The notes beneath the pieces were generated by a model. That model ran no database searches. It was given only the letters and a program-made list of their open reading frames with translations, and was not told the DNA's origin. A DNA stretch of 64,000 nucleotides from contig JADCRB010000017.1 of NCBI GenBank assembly GCA_021464245.1, positions 39,733 to 103,732 on the forward strand, given 5' to 3'. Of this stretch, positions 32,893-44,169 are shown in pieces. Every line of letters begins with the position of its first letter. Positions within the stretch are counted from its first letter, which is position 1. The translations under genes were made by a program, and so were the position numbers. Source of the DNA: Carallia brachiata (lineage: Eukaryota; Streptophyta; Magnoliopsida; Malpighiales; Rhizophoraceae).

Positions 32893-34838
32893 TCACCAGT
32901 AGTCACCGCACGAGCATTTTCCATCTTCAAATCGATGGAACCGGTTGTTATCCCTCACAATGATTATTCTTCTTGAGCACTTGGACATAAACTTGATTGC
33001 AGTGTGGCAATCACCACATACTCGCAAGTTCTTCATAACTGTAATTGGCCTATCAGGCGGGAAGGTAATTAGACCAAATGCAATGGCTAGTCTTTCACTG
33101 TGATACCTAATTGCCTGAAGTTTCTCTTTGCCATCCACTTGTTGCAGCACAAAACTTGTGTCCGCAATGTAACCAGCTTTCTCCATGTCCTCTCCCAATT
33201 CCTCCAGTTTCTGATAAATTTCCATGGTTCTTGCGTGAGACTTATCTCCTGAAACAAATGTGTGAACTCTGTTTCCCCGCTCAACCCAACTCAAACCAAG
33301 TTCCTTCCTTACACCTCGGTCTCTAAGTGTCTTTCTAGCTTTGGCTGCATCCTCATATCTTCCAGCAGCTGAATAAGCATTAGCCAACAGCACATGCATA
33401 CCTGAACTCACGTGATCCAACTCAAAAATTTTATCAGCTACAGAAGCTGCCAACTCAGTCCCCCCATGCATGCGACAGCCCGTCAAAAGAGCCCCCCACA
33501 CATATTCTGTTGGTTGCATAGGCATTTCATTAATAACAGACAGTGCTTCCTGCAAATTTCCAGCACGGGCAAGCAGGTCCACAAAGGAAGCATAATGCTG
33601 ATCCCCCGGCTCAATCCCATACTCCTTCATAAGCCCAAAATACTTCTTTCCTTCTGGAACCAACCCTGCATGGCTGCAGGCATAAAGCACACACAAAAGG
33701 TAATAAAATTGGGTCTTATCCTCTCATTTTCCATTTTTTTAAACAAATCAAACACTTTGATGTATGCGCATGCTGGGCACAAGCAATCAACATGGAATTC
33801 CACATTCCAAGGTTCCGAGTAGTCACCTCATCAAAGACCATACAAGCTCCTTCAATAACACCACATTTAGAATACAAAGAAATCAGAGCGCTACCAACAA
33901 AACTCGAAGAATCATAGCTCATTTTCAAACACAACCCGTGTATCTGCCTCCCAAGTTCAAGCAGCGTGGAATTACCGCAGACCCGAATGACACTTGAAAA
34001 TGTAAAATCATTCACATCCAGATCCTCCAATAAAGCCTCTTTAAACAGCCTAAAGCCTCCTCATCTTCACCCATCTGAGCATACCCATAAATCATTCCGC
34101 TCCAAGAAACCACATTCCTATCCGGCATTTCATCAAACAGTTTCCTCGCATCGCCTATTTCTCCGCACTTGGCGTACATGTCAACCATAGAACTCCCAAC
34201 AAACACGTCAAAACCATACCCATTTTAATCGCAAGACCGTGCAAACATCTCCCAATATCACGTCGACCCAGAATGCCGCAAGCCTTGGCGCGCTAGGAAA
34301 TATATGGTCATCAGGCCGGACACAGTCACCAAGCATTCGACGAAAGTACTCAATGGCGAGAACCGGTTGATCATTCTGGGAAAACGAAGAAATAACAGAG
34401 CTCCAAGTGGTGGCGGATCTCCGTTCCCGTTGGGTCTCATCAAAAATTTGGCGGGAAAGGAGGGGCAATTGGGTCTTGGAGTAGAAGTTGATGAGATTGT
34501 GGGAGACGAGAGGGAATGCTTGGAGGCCAACTTGACGATGTGGGCATGGAGCTGGAGGCCCTTGACGAGGGATCTTGATTGGGTTTGAGACAAGAGGAGA
34601 CTACAAACGTGTCTGTAACAGTCATTTTCTTCGAAACAGAACTGAGCAGGAGGGACTTGCGGCTGATGCTCCCAGATAGTCGGTCCAAAAGACGAGGGGT
34701 TTGGGTGGGGTTTAAGGTTTTGATGTTCGAATGCTGTTGGCTGTCAATTACGAGGTTTTGAATGATACTTGGGAGAGCTGTTTGTGTCTTCTTCTGGGCT
34801 TCCACGGCTCTCTTGGATGCTTGTACATGTTGAAGCAT
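32893..34838 (-). pseudogene. MEF1: DYW-type PPR protein, MEF1-like, frame broken by single-base losses
   Basis: In the minus direction the sequence encodes a PLS-class pentatricopeptide repeat protein ending in complete E/E+ and DYW domains, with a terminal C-G-D-Y-W. The DYW deaminase motifs are present (H-S-E-R-L-A-I-A-F-G for HxE and C-G-D-C-H for CxxC). Blocks such as G-Y-A-Q-M-G-E-D-E-E-A-L and N-S-T-L-L-E-L-G-R-Q-I-H-G match my memory of Arabidopsis mitochondrial editing factor 1, which directs C-to-U editing of mitochondrial transcripts. The reading frame must be changed about six times: near 34527, 34288, 34218, 34050, 33755 and 33697. Each is explained by one missing base, mostly in a short homopolymer. 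The C-terminal 267 codons (33696-32893) are uninterrupted. The N-terminus is unclear: an ATG at 34838 lies in a third frame. It is either a young pseudogene or a working gene with base-calling errors. Confidence 0.8.
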
Positions 34839-35456
34839 TTACAGAGCCAGGAAGCGCTTCTTCTGAGGCTCTCTTCTAGGATCCCATCCTAAGAGAAGTT
34901 TTCTTTCGCCCACAAAATGGGAACGTAGGTATAGTTCTGCAGCACTTTTGTATTCCGTGTTAAGGGTGTGAACCTGAGCGAGCCATAATATTTTAGATGA
35001 ATCCAAAAGTAGGGCCGTATGCGGATCAGATTTGATGGTTTTACAGTAAAAATCACATCTAAACCCTAGATGATAGTTTTTTAAAATATTATCCGCAATT
35101 AATTCATTAATTACTCTAAATTATTTAAAAAAACGTGACGATAACGGATTAGTTACCAACAGTTAATCGTAATTTTTTGAACATTTCTTGATCTTTTTTC
35201 ATGTTAAAAAATTGTGTAACTCAACCACTCCCTAGGTTAAATTATAAGCCTTGAACTTATTGAAATGCAGATTCATATTCTTGTTGGACATGATTTTTTT
35301 ATTGCAGTGTTGTATTACTTTGCTATTGTGAGCTTTCTTTTCGCATGAAGTTTGTTGGATTCGTTGTTCCTTTTTGATTTGAGCTAACTTATAATACAGG
35401 GAAACATACGTCTTTGGTGACGTTGGTATGCACAATGTCAGTTCACATTACAAGAT
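34839..35456. other. Upstream region of the MEF1-like locus
   Basis: Non-coding. It probably includes the PPR promoter. No further feature was recognised. Confidence 0.45.
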
Positions 35457-36421
35457 TAGGGTTGTTAAAAACTGACTAATTTAACGAAAACCGACCAATC
35501 CGATCCATACGAACTCGCAATCGCCTAACTGTAAGAGTTTAGATTAGTTGCAATTTTAAAATTTTTCAATCTGCTAAGGGCAAATTGGGTGCGAATTGAG
35601 GTCTGCAATCTGCCCAATCCTCCCCCTATATATATATATATATATATAAATCATGAGTTAGGGACGAAGCTCGATTGTTGTATCTTCTTTCTTTTCTTTC
35701 CTTTTTTTGTTTTTGTTTATTTCTTTTACTTTCTTGATTGTTATGTCTTTAAGCTCTATTGGTCCATTTTCTTTTATTTTTTGTCTTTCCCGATTGTTGC
35801 CCCTAAAAACTTTTCCTTTATAAAACTTTTCTCAGAGTGTCATCTATCTATTTGTAGTTTGTCGTTGGTTTCTGTGTTCTTAGAATTTTTTTTTGTTGAA
35901 ACATCTTGAACAGACCTTCAATAGAGGTCTTGTTATTGTTTTGTTTATAATTCTAAACCAAATGTGTTGTTGGAACAAGGTTCACAGTAAATCATCAAGC
36001 TCATTGCATATTGTTTCCTTTTTGCACACTAAAGATAGCTTGCATGTGGGTTTGAGCTTGCATGTTAAATCAGAGCTTGGATGCTGCCAATGGAACAATA
36101 CTATGGAACAATGATGTTTAAGCTTCTTATCTTAGGAAATTGGAATATTTTGGTTTGTTTATATTAAATTTATTGTCTTCAGAAATTGGAACATTTTTTT
36201 TTGTTTAAATTAAGCTTGCTGCCAGTTGGAAGTTAGAAAATTTTTGTTTTTTTTTTTTTTAATTGCATACAATCCCCTAAAACCAATCCAATCCAATTTG
36301 TCATTGGCGGATTGGATATGATACCAGATTGGATGCAGATGGAAAATCATCTAATCCGTCATCGACAAATTGGATGCAAATATATTCCAGAACCGACCAA
36401 TCCGACCTGCGTACACCCCTA
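35457..36421. mobile_element. Non-autonomous hAT-like DNA transposon (965 bp)
   Basis: The left end reads TAGGGTTGTTAAAAACTGAC. The right end, reverse-complemented, reads TAGGGGTGTACGCAGGTCGG. Such TAGGG-TG termini are typical of plant hAT elements. The flanking octamers TACAAGAT (35449-35456) and CACAAGAT (36422-36429) match at 7 of 8 positions, the size expected for a hAT target-site duplication. Subterminal ACCGACCAATCCGA occurs near both ends in the same orientation. There is no transposase. The interior holds a (TA) microsatellite at 35627-35649 and AT-rich filler. Confidence 0.7.
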
Positions 36422-36651
36422 CACAAGATTATATGTTTAAAATCTGATATGAATGTTGCATAGGTTGGCACTTTAATTAGCATTCTTGTGAGAAAGTTTA
36501 TGTTTTCATTTGCGTTTTTGGTTGTAATTTTGCCACCTTCTTACAGCGAGTCTCTCCAATAAAACAAAAGAGAAACTTTCATTGTTTTTCCTTTTTTTTT
36601 GAGAATTTTTAGATCGAGACTAATTGATTGAGAGAGGAGGACAGTTGAGGA

Positions 36652-37066
36652 TGTTAGATTTAATAAAAATGTATTATCATAAATTTAAGTATTTTGATCT
36701 TGAAATTGAATATAATCATGTAAATAAACGTTAGGTAACATATCTGAACATAGCAGAATCCAAACCCAAAGTAGATGATGCATTTGGAGAGTTCACTTTA
36801 ACCTGTTAACTGATTTCTTTCTCCTGACATTTATCTTAATCACACGCCTTTAGATGAAATTTTCGTGTGTGTTAGGAAGAGAGATGATCAGTTATATATA
36901 TACATGTTAAACCTAATTTAGTATCTCCATCAATATTAAGATCGATGGTCGAGATTGATTTACATAATAGATTATTTCCTTATTAATCGGACCACATTAT
37001 GAATATTCCTTAACATACGTATTCTTTGGGTCTACTACAAGAATACTAATTAGGAATATTCTAGCA
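36652..37066 (-). repeat. 3' LTR of a Ty1/copia element
   Basis: The segment begins TGTTAG and ends CTAGCA on the plus strand, near-perfect inverted termini with TG...CA ends. On the minus strand it is directly preceded by a purine-rich AAGTGGGAGAA (37067-37077), a good polypurine tract. Length is about 415 bp. Coding remnants on its inner side confirm the orientation. Confidence 0.65.
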
Positions 37067-39745
37067 TTCTCCCACTTGGTCCGATTATAATCGATTACTT
37101 TAATCGTTATACGTAAATAATGATGATAACTAATCTTGTCATTTCATCATAATTTCATAATATGATAAACTGTTCAATGCGAGTTATGATGGTCATACCC
37201 TATTATTTCAGAATACCCCCTTCTATATACCATAACACTTGCAGTTCACCATACATGGCTCATATGGTATATATATGAAATATAATTTTATAATGGTCCA
37301 CAATAATGTCTCAATGAGACTTTCCTGTTAAACTTAGAACTTTAGGTGTACACAAACATAAAGTAGCAGGAAAACATAACGTAGATTAGAAACACATAAT
37401 TGAGTTCAGACTGTCATACATCATCAATCGTCATTACAACTGATACTCATTTGAGGACAAGTTCTCCACATAATGCTGGTTGTAAACCTTCATCATGACC
37501 TGCTATTATGAGACCCGTTTCGATGTATTTAATGGACACTCTTTATTTCTAAACTTTCTCTATAATGACAAAATACCTTAATTTCATAAGTTTGACACCT
37601 TTACATACTTGTCATATTTGGAAACACTATTATAGAATTATTACATAATTTTCAGTGACCTGATAATGGCGTCGACAACCTCAAGTTCTAAAATAATGTT
37701 CTATAGTTATAATTCATATTGTAACTTTATTCATGCCATAAATTTTTCTTACATAGTAGATGACATAATGATAGATTTTTCCACGATAATGCTCCTTTTC
37801 CCTCACAAGAACAAAAAACTTAATGTGGACTTTATGCTATCAATACATCTAGTAAAACCTGAATTCGAATATCCAATCATCTCTTAATGATTAGATTGTT
37901 TTATACATGAGCATATAATCATTTGTCCTTTATAGGTATCTCAATACTTTAATTTGCAGCTTTTTAACAATCTATTTAAAGATTACTTTCATATCCGATT
38001 AATATTCTGACCACAAATTAATATTCGGTCTTATACAGACTTACAAATATATCAAGTAACCAACAACATTGTGATATAGAATTACCTCCATATTTTTACA
38101 TCCCACATCATTCATGAGACATTAAATCAGATTAAATTTATCAATTTTCAGTACGAGAATAAACCTCAAGTGAACACTTACTCATATTGAATATCTTTAA
38201 AATTTCCTCAATATAGCCCTTTTGAAACAATCCTAACGGTAATTGTGATTTATTATAGAATATTTATATTCTCATCACATAGGATGTCTCTCCCATATCT
38301 TTGATTTCAAAATTTTTTATAAGAAATTCTTTAGTCTCATATGATATACTTAAACCATTAATAGCAATTAAAATATCGTCAAATATATAGGATTAGAAAA
38401 TAAACATACTCCTACTCATCTTCTGATATATACACCGATTAATGGTATTTTCCTTAAATCCAAAAGATGCAATGATATTATACAACTTAATATATCATTA
38501 TTGGCAAATTTACTTAGTCTGTATACTAACTTCTTTAATTTATACACCAATTGACTTTTACTTTCTATGAAAAAACCTTCAGGTTTATTCATATCAACTT
38601 TCTCTTTTGCATCTTTATTCAGAAAGACAATATTTACATCCATTTTATGTAATTATGGATCATAATGAGCTACTAATGTTAAAATTATATTTAATGAATC
38701 TTTCTTTGAGACATGAGGAAATGTCTTTGTACAATAAATGTCACTCGTCTTTCATTACATCAATTCACTTATCAGATTCAATACTTTAAATGACATATGA
38801 AAGGACACTAGATCCTTATTGATTTCAACATTAAATTTTGATTCTTACAAATAAATCACATAATCATCCGGAATAACTAATCTTTTTCGAGATCTTCTTA
38901 ATGTGATTCCTTATGGTTCATATGCATCAGTCATTAATGAGTTAGATCTTTCAGGGAACATTTTTTATGTCCAAATGTTCACCAAATATAAAACAATATT
39001 TGGTATCACAATTAATAAGAAACTATTATGGGTAAAACATGTTTACCCTAATTTCCTTAATGTCTATAATTTTAACATTCATTACTCCTACTAACTTCAC
39101 CATCTTTTATGAATCTTCCATTTCCAATTTTCATAAATTTTTGGACTATTGCTTAAGAGGCAAAATATGTACCCTTTAGACTTCTCAAGATAACTATAAT
39201 GAAACTACTGATCATTCGAGAGTCTAATTTTCTTTCATATGGATTATAGATTCTCACTTTTGCTAAGCAACCCAAAACATACAGGGGCCTTTAACTAGGT
39301 GTCCTTCCTCTTCACAATTCAATATGAGTACTTTGAATTATCTTAATAGGAACCTATTCAACAAATAATTGTGGTTTTGAGTGTATACATCTATAAAATT
39401 TGGGTACAGAGGAGTTATTCATCATACTCTTAACCATATCCATTGATGTCCGATTACACCTTTATGTTTGACATATATATCATGCACATATGTCATAACT
39501 TTCAAGAAATCTCATAATTAAACCTGAACACTGTCTCGAATCATATGTTTTTCGTAATATTTACCACCTTTATTAGATCCTATGATTTTCACTTTTTGTT
39601 GAATTACCTTTCAACCCTCCTTTATGATACTTCAAGGGCATCTAATTATTGAGATTTGTCATGAAGCAAATGGACATGACAATACCATGAAAAATCATCT
39701 ATAAATGTGATAAAATACTTTTCTTTATTAAAAGATAGAGTGTCA
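36652..39745 (-). mobile_element. Degraded Ty1/copia retrotransposon (integrase, RT, 3' LTR)
   Basis: Reading the minus strand from 39745 down, remnants of copia polyprotein appear in the expected order. Integrase core comes first (F-I-T-F-I-D-D-F-S-W-Y near 39720-39690, then L-L-H-D-K-S-Q). Reverse transcriptase follows (M-D-V-N-I-V-F-L-N at 38643, P-E-G-F-F, a D-D-I-L-I-A-like motif near 38380, K-D-M-G-E-T-S-Y-V near 38290). Then come the polypurine tract and LTR. Many stops and shifts interrupt it. Gag, protease and the 5' LTR are missing: similarity ends where a long microsatellite begins near 39790. Confidence 0.75.
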
Positions 39746-39789
39746 TATTTCTACAATTATTGGTGTGTATAATTTTAAGAAACTGATAA

Positions 39790-39844
39790 ATATATGTCTA
39801 TATGTATGTATATACATATGCATACATATATATGTCTATATATA

Positions 39845-39886
<42 letters not shown>

Positions 39887-40040
39887 GTATATACATACAT
39901 ACAAATAGATATGTCTATATATATATATATATATCTATATATATATATATATGTATGTATGTATGTGCACATACATATATATGTATAAACATACATACAA
40001 ATATATATATCTATATGTGTGTGTGTGTGTGTGTGTGTAT
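39790..40040. repeat. Compound microsatellite (TA, TATG, TATC, TG)
   Basis: About 250 bases of alternating purine-pyrimidine repeats: TATG/TATA blocks, a long (TA) run, TATC mixtures and a final (TG) run. The frames read through it as Tyr/Ile/Met-rich peptides and are not genes. Confidence 0.95.
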
Positions 40041-40658
40041 GCTTCTTTGATTAGTTAACATTCTTCTCCAAAAATGGGCCTTTGACGTACACTGGTACCC
40101 ACCATGCCCTGCTTTTAAAAAATTGACAAATCCACTCATTACTATCTAAGTGGCATCGTGAACCTATTGATTCGCCATTAATGAACGTGTATGGGAAGGA
40201 TTGCACAATCACCTCCTTCAATTTCCTTCACATCTTCCACATTTAAATCAGATGCACACATCTTTGGCGTGGTGGATTGTAATTAACTTTGATATTTATT
40301 TTATTAGAAAAAAATGATAATAAAATATTCTTATTTTACACAATATTAATTAAACATTTATTTTGTAAATATAATGACTAGTTATTATACTATCTCTTTC
40401 TTTCTTTTTTTTTTGTTAAAAGAAAGATTCGTCGCGAGTATGTTGGTCATTGGATCTCTAGACTGAGGTGAGCATTTGGGCCATCGTGATACCTCATTTA
40501 ACTGCATCCAAAGAGACAGACCCATCACCCGAGCACCATTGGGCTCAATACTATCTATTTCGTCAATTTACAGTGAAGTAATTGGACCCCACTACCTAAT
40601 CATTTTATGTTTATACACCAAATAAGATACAACTATTGAGCTGTGCATATGGGCCTAT

Positions 40659-40697
<39 letters not shown>

Positions 40698-40988
40698 CGC
40701 ACCAGTTGAAAGTTTCCCCTTTCTCTAATAATAAGCTAAGCTTCATAACTCCAACCTATACAATACAAGGAATATCAACAATTAGGGTAATAGAAGCTCC
40801 TGGTAGACGGTTGTCAGGAAGTGGAAAGTACGAAAATGAAATAGGTGAGAAAGACCATTTTCAAACAAGAAAGATAAAAAAAAAAAAACAAAACTATAGA
40901 GCTTAGCAATATATACACACACACATACACACACTATATGTATGTATGTATATATACATATATATCTATACTGTATGTATGTCTATAG

Positions 40989-41035
<47 letters not shown>

Positions 41036-43187
41036 CATATATAGATATATATATACATACATGTATATATAATGAAAAATAATATATGACTTCAAATAGA
41101 TAACAATAAGTAGTAATGCAGCCCAATCTAATAGTTCCCGACAACTTGTTTATTTTTTTATTAATTTAATACCTAACCGCTCATATAAATTTGTTGGATG
41201 ATTGAATTTATGAAAAACAACATATAAATTATCAGATAATGTTAAATAAAACTATGTAACAACTGGTTGTTACGTCTTTAATGTTATGCAGTGTTACTTG
41301 TTTTAATATTACTGTAAAAAATCCTTTTTATTAGCTTTATTTCTCTTTCCTCTCTCTATTTTATTTTTAGTATAACTACCTCATTTGTGTAAACTCTTTG
41401 TTTTTTTTTCTTTAAACTAATATTGATTCTTAAAGTTATATTGTTTAAAAAAAATTAGAGAAGCTTTTTGATAAAAACATTTCTTTTTTATAATATAATT
41501 CAATAATTTCTAATTTTTTATATTATTATTTATTTTATTTTATCTTTTTTAAAAAATTTACTCATGATTCACCTTAAATTTGCGTAGGAGGTAATGAAAA
41601 ATAAGAAAAAAAAAATCAAAGAGGGCTGTAAAGATAGAAAAAGTGAGAGGAAAGAGAAATAAAAAATGACCTAGTACAAAAAAAGGCTAAAGATATAGAG
41701 ATGAAGATAGACAACAGAAGTAGGTGGATTAAAGATAAAAAAAAAAAGAGATAACAAAAAAAAAAAAGTAAATAAATAAGAAAAGGACTTGGAGTTAGTC
41801 ATAGCAGCAATTTGAGTCCTAAGTCCATTAACTGCCCCTGCTTGTCTGCTCAGTTAAAGCTACTAATGTATCGTAATCTCATAATTGTAGGAAAATTGAT
41901 TGTGATAGTTTTCCACGATATTTGTCAGAATATTGTGATGAAGTTTAGAATAATTTTGTATATATTAATATATACAAAAATTTGGTAGCTTTTAATATTT
42001 ATTTGAGAAATTAAATATTAAAATTTTTTCACAAAGTTGTTGGAGTCAACACAAAGTTGTTGTTCTGCTTTGATTGCTAGTGTTTCTCTTCCATGCAAAG
42101 TTGTTGTTTCCCACTGTTGTTCACTTTTAACGTGTTATCAACAAGTTGTGATATAATATGCCTGATATATATATTAGTTTCTCTGAGCCCGCACTACTCG
42201 CTAGTCTTTTTAATTTACATTCAAGATTTTCAAGTAAAAATAAATTGAATATGTATAAATATATCATTTAGTATTGTCTAGAAATATATAAGTTATTCCT
42301 TTTTTTTTTAGAAACCCAGAAGGTCTCAATAGTCAATAAAACAAACTAAAGTTACTTAGTAGGAACAATAATCAAAAGATCTATTCAATAAAATAAAAAT
42401 AAGATGGAAGGAATAGAGAAAAAAGGAAGATAAAGTTGGAAAGAATAAGATAATATGTACCTCTGACCATTAGTATACTTAATTCGTATTGGGAGAAGAA
42501 TGAAGCCTTCCACCTGCCAAGAATTTTTCGCCTACCATCCAAAGGATAAATCTATTATTATTTTTAAAAAAAAGGCAAAAGCTAAGTACTTCTTAACAGT
42601 AAGACTAAGTAGCACCCATCATATTTGTATGAAAAGCACATGTAAATAAAAAGAGTAAATTAAAGAAATTCCATTCAATCAGCATCTGTAGAGTATTGAA
42701 ATTTGAAAGATAGAAAAGAAACAAATCAATGTTAAAAAATCAAACCCAAAAAAAATAAAAGAGAAGATCATGTAGTTAATACTGAACTGTTAAGACCGAA
42801 ACTAAAACTAGGGTAGATTTTCCGAACCTACAAGCTGGGGTTATAAAAGGCCTTGATGGGTGTCATCAATTGTTGTTATATCCGAAAGCTAATCCTTGTT
42901 AAACCTGAACTAGGATGCTATACGTATATTGCTAGGGATAAAGTTTTGAATCTTTTTTTTCATGTAGTTGAAATTCATAATACACATTTTAATAAAAATC
43001 ATCAAGTTAACTGAATATATTAGATTAGACTTAGAAGTTGGGGTTAAAAAAAAATAAATTGAGTAGTAAGTTTATCTTGACTTCAAACTCAACTTTTTGA
43101 ATCGATCTAATATAATCATTTAAACTTGAAGTAAAGAGTTTACACTTAAAAGAAAAAAATACGAGAAATTAAAGGAAAAAAAAACTA
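40041..43187. other. AT-rich intergenic sequence with microsatellites
   Basis: No gene seen. Contains (TA) at 40662-40696 and a mixed (CA)/(TA)/(TG) block at 40910-41071. Words near 41190-41310 resemble 26335-26540. Confidence 0.6.
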
Positions 43188-43860
43188 CCTTATGGACTAA
43201 AATAATTGTTTTTTAAATAGGGATAATAGTAATTGACTAGTTGGATTAGATTTGGATAGTAGTGGTTAAACGAAATTTAAAGAAAAGGAGATACCTTACG
43301 GACTAAAAATAATTATTTTTTAGATTGGGATAGTTATGGTTGATTGGTTGGATTAGATTTGGAGAGTAGTGGTAAAAAGAAATTTAAATGAAGTAGTGAG
43401 TTTATAATAATAATATATTTTAATTAAATTTATAAAAATAATTAAAGTATGAAATTTTTGAAAAAGTAAGAAGCATGTTGCAGAAAGTAAAAAAGCCTCC
43501 ACACTCAATAAGAAACTTTATTTCTCCTTTATAATTTAATATATTATATAGATATATAGACAGATAATATAAATGTATAGATTGAATTAGATTTGGATAG
43601 TAGTAGATTTGATATGTTATAAAAATATATAAATAGATTATATAAGTGAGTAGATTGGATTAGGTTTAGATAGTAGTGGTTAGATAAAATTAAAATTAGG
43701 TAGTGAATTTATCATAATAATATATTTTAATTAAATTTATAAAAAAAATAAATTATCAAGATCTCGAAAAAGTAAGAAGTATGCTATCTAAGCTAAAAAG
43801 CCTTCAAACTCAAGAAGAAACTTTTTTTCTCCTTTATAATTTAATATATTATATACATAT
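43188..43860. repeat. Local direct repeats, two periods
   Basis: Two adjacent units of about 104 bases (from 43188 and 43292) share ACCTTA(T/C)GGACTAAAA, GGATTAGATTTGGA and GTAGTGGT. The GGATTAG(A/G)TTTGGATAGTAGT phrase recurs near 43580 and 43655. A larger pair, about 43395-43555 and 43695-43860, shares ATATTTTAATTAAATTTATA, GAAAAAGTAAGAAG and TCTCCTTTATAATTTAATA at a spacing of about 300 bases. Identity of the larger pair looks near 80 percent by eye. There is no coding capacity. Confidence 0.75.
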
Positions 43861-44169
43861 TGCAACTAATCTATCTTTGGTAATATAGAAAATTTTGGCA
43901 ATTGCTTGCATATTTTTTTTCTTCAGTTTAAGCGGATAAGAGTTTCAATGAGTTGAATTAGACGGTTTTTTGCTAGTTGGGTGGTCTATGAACACCCTTA
44001 TTGAAAGTATAGCAGATAGTTAATGGGAGATGACATTTATTTCCATTTTCCAGAAAACGATGCACTTAACAAATTTGATAACATGTCGTATTTTGAATGG
44101 TGACTAAAATGCCACATTTTTTATCGTGTAATAAATAAAGAAAATACAAATAAATAGGTGTTTTAGCAG

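Noticed and set aside
39794..40050. Tyr/Ile-rich frames in the compound microsatellite
   Set aside because: Simple-sequence translation, not a gene.
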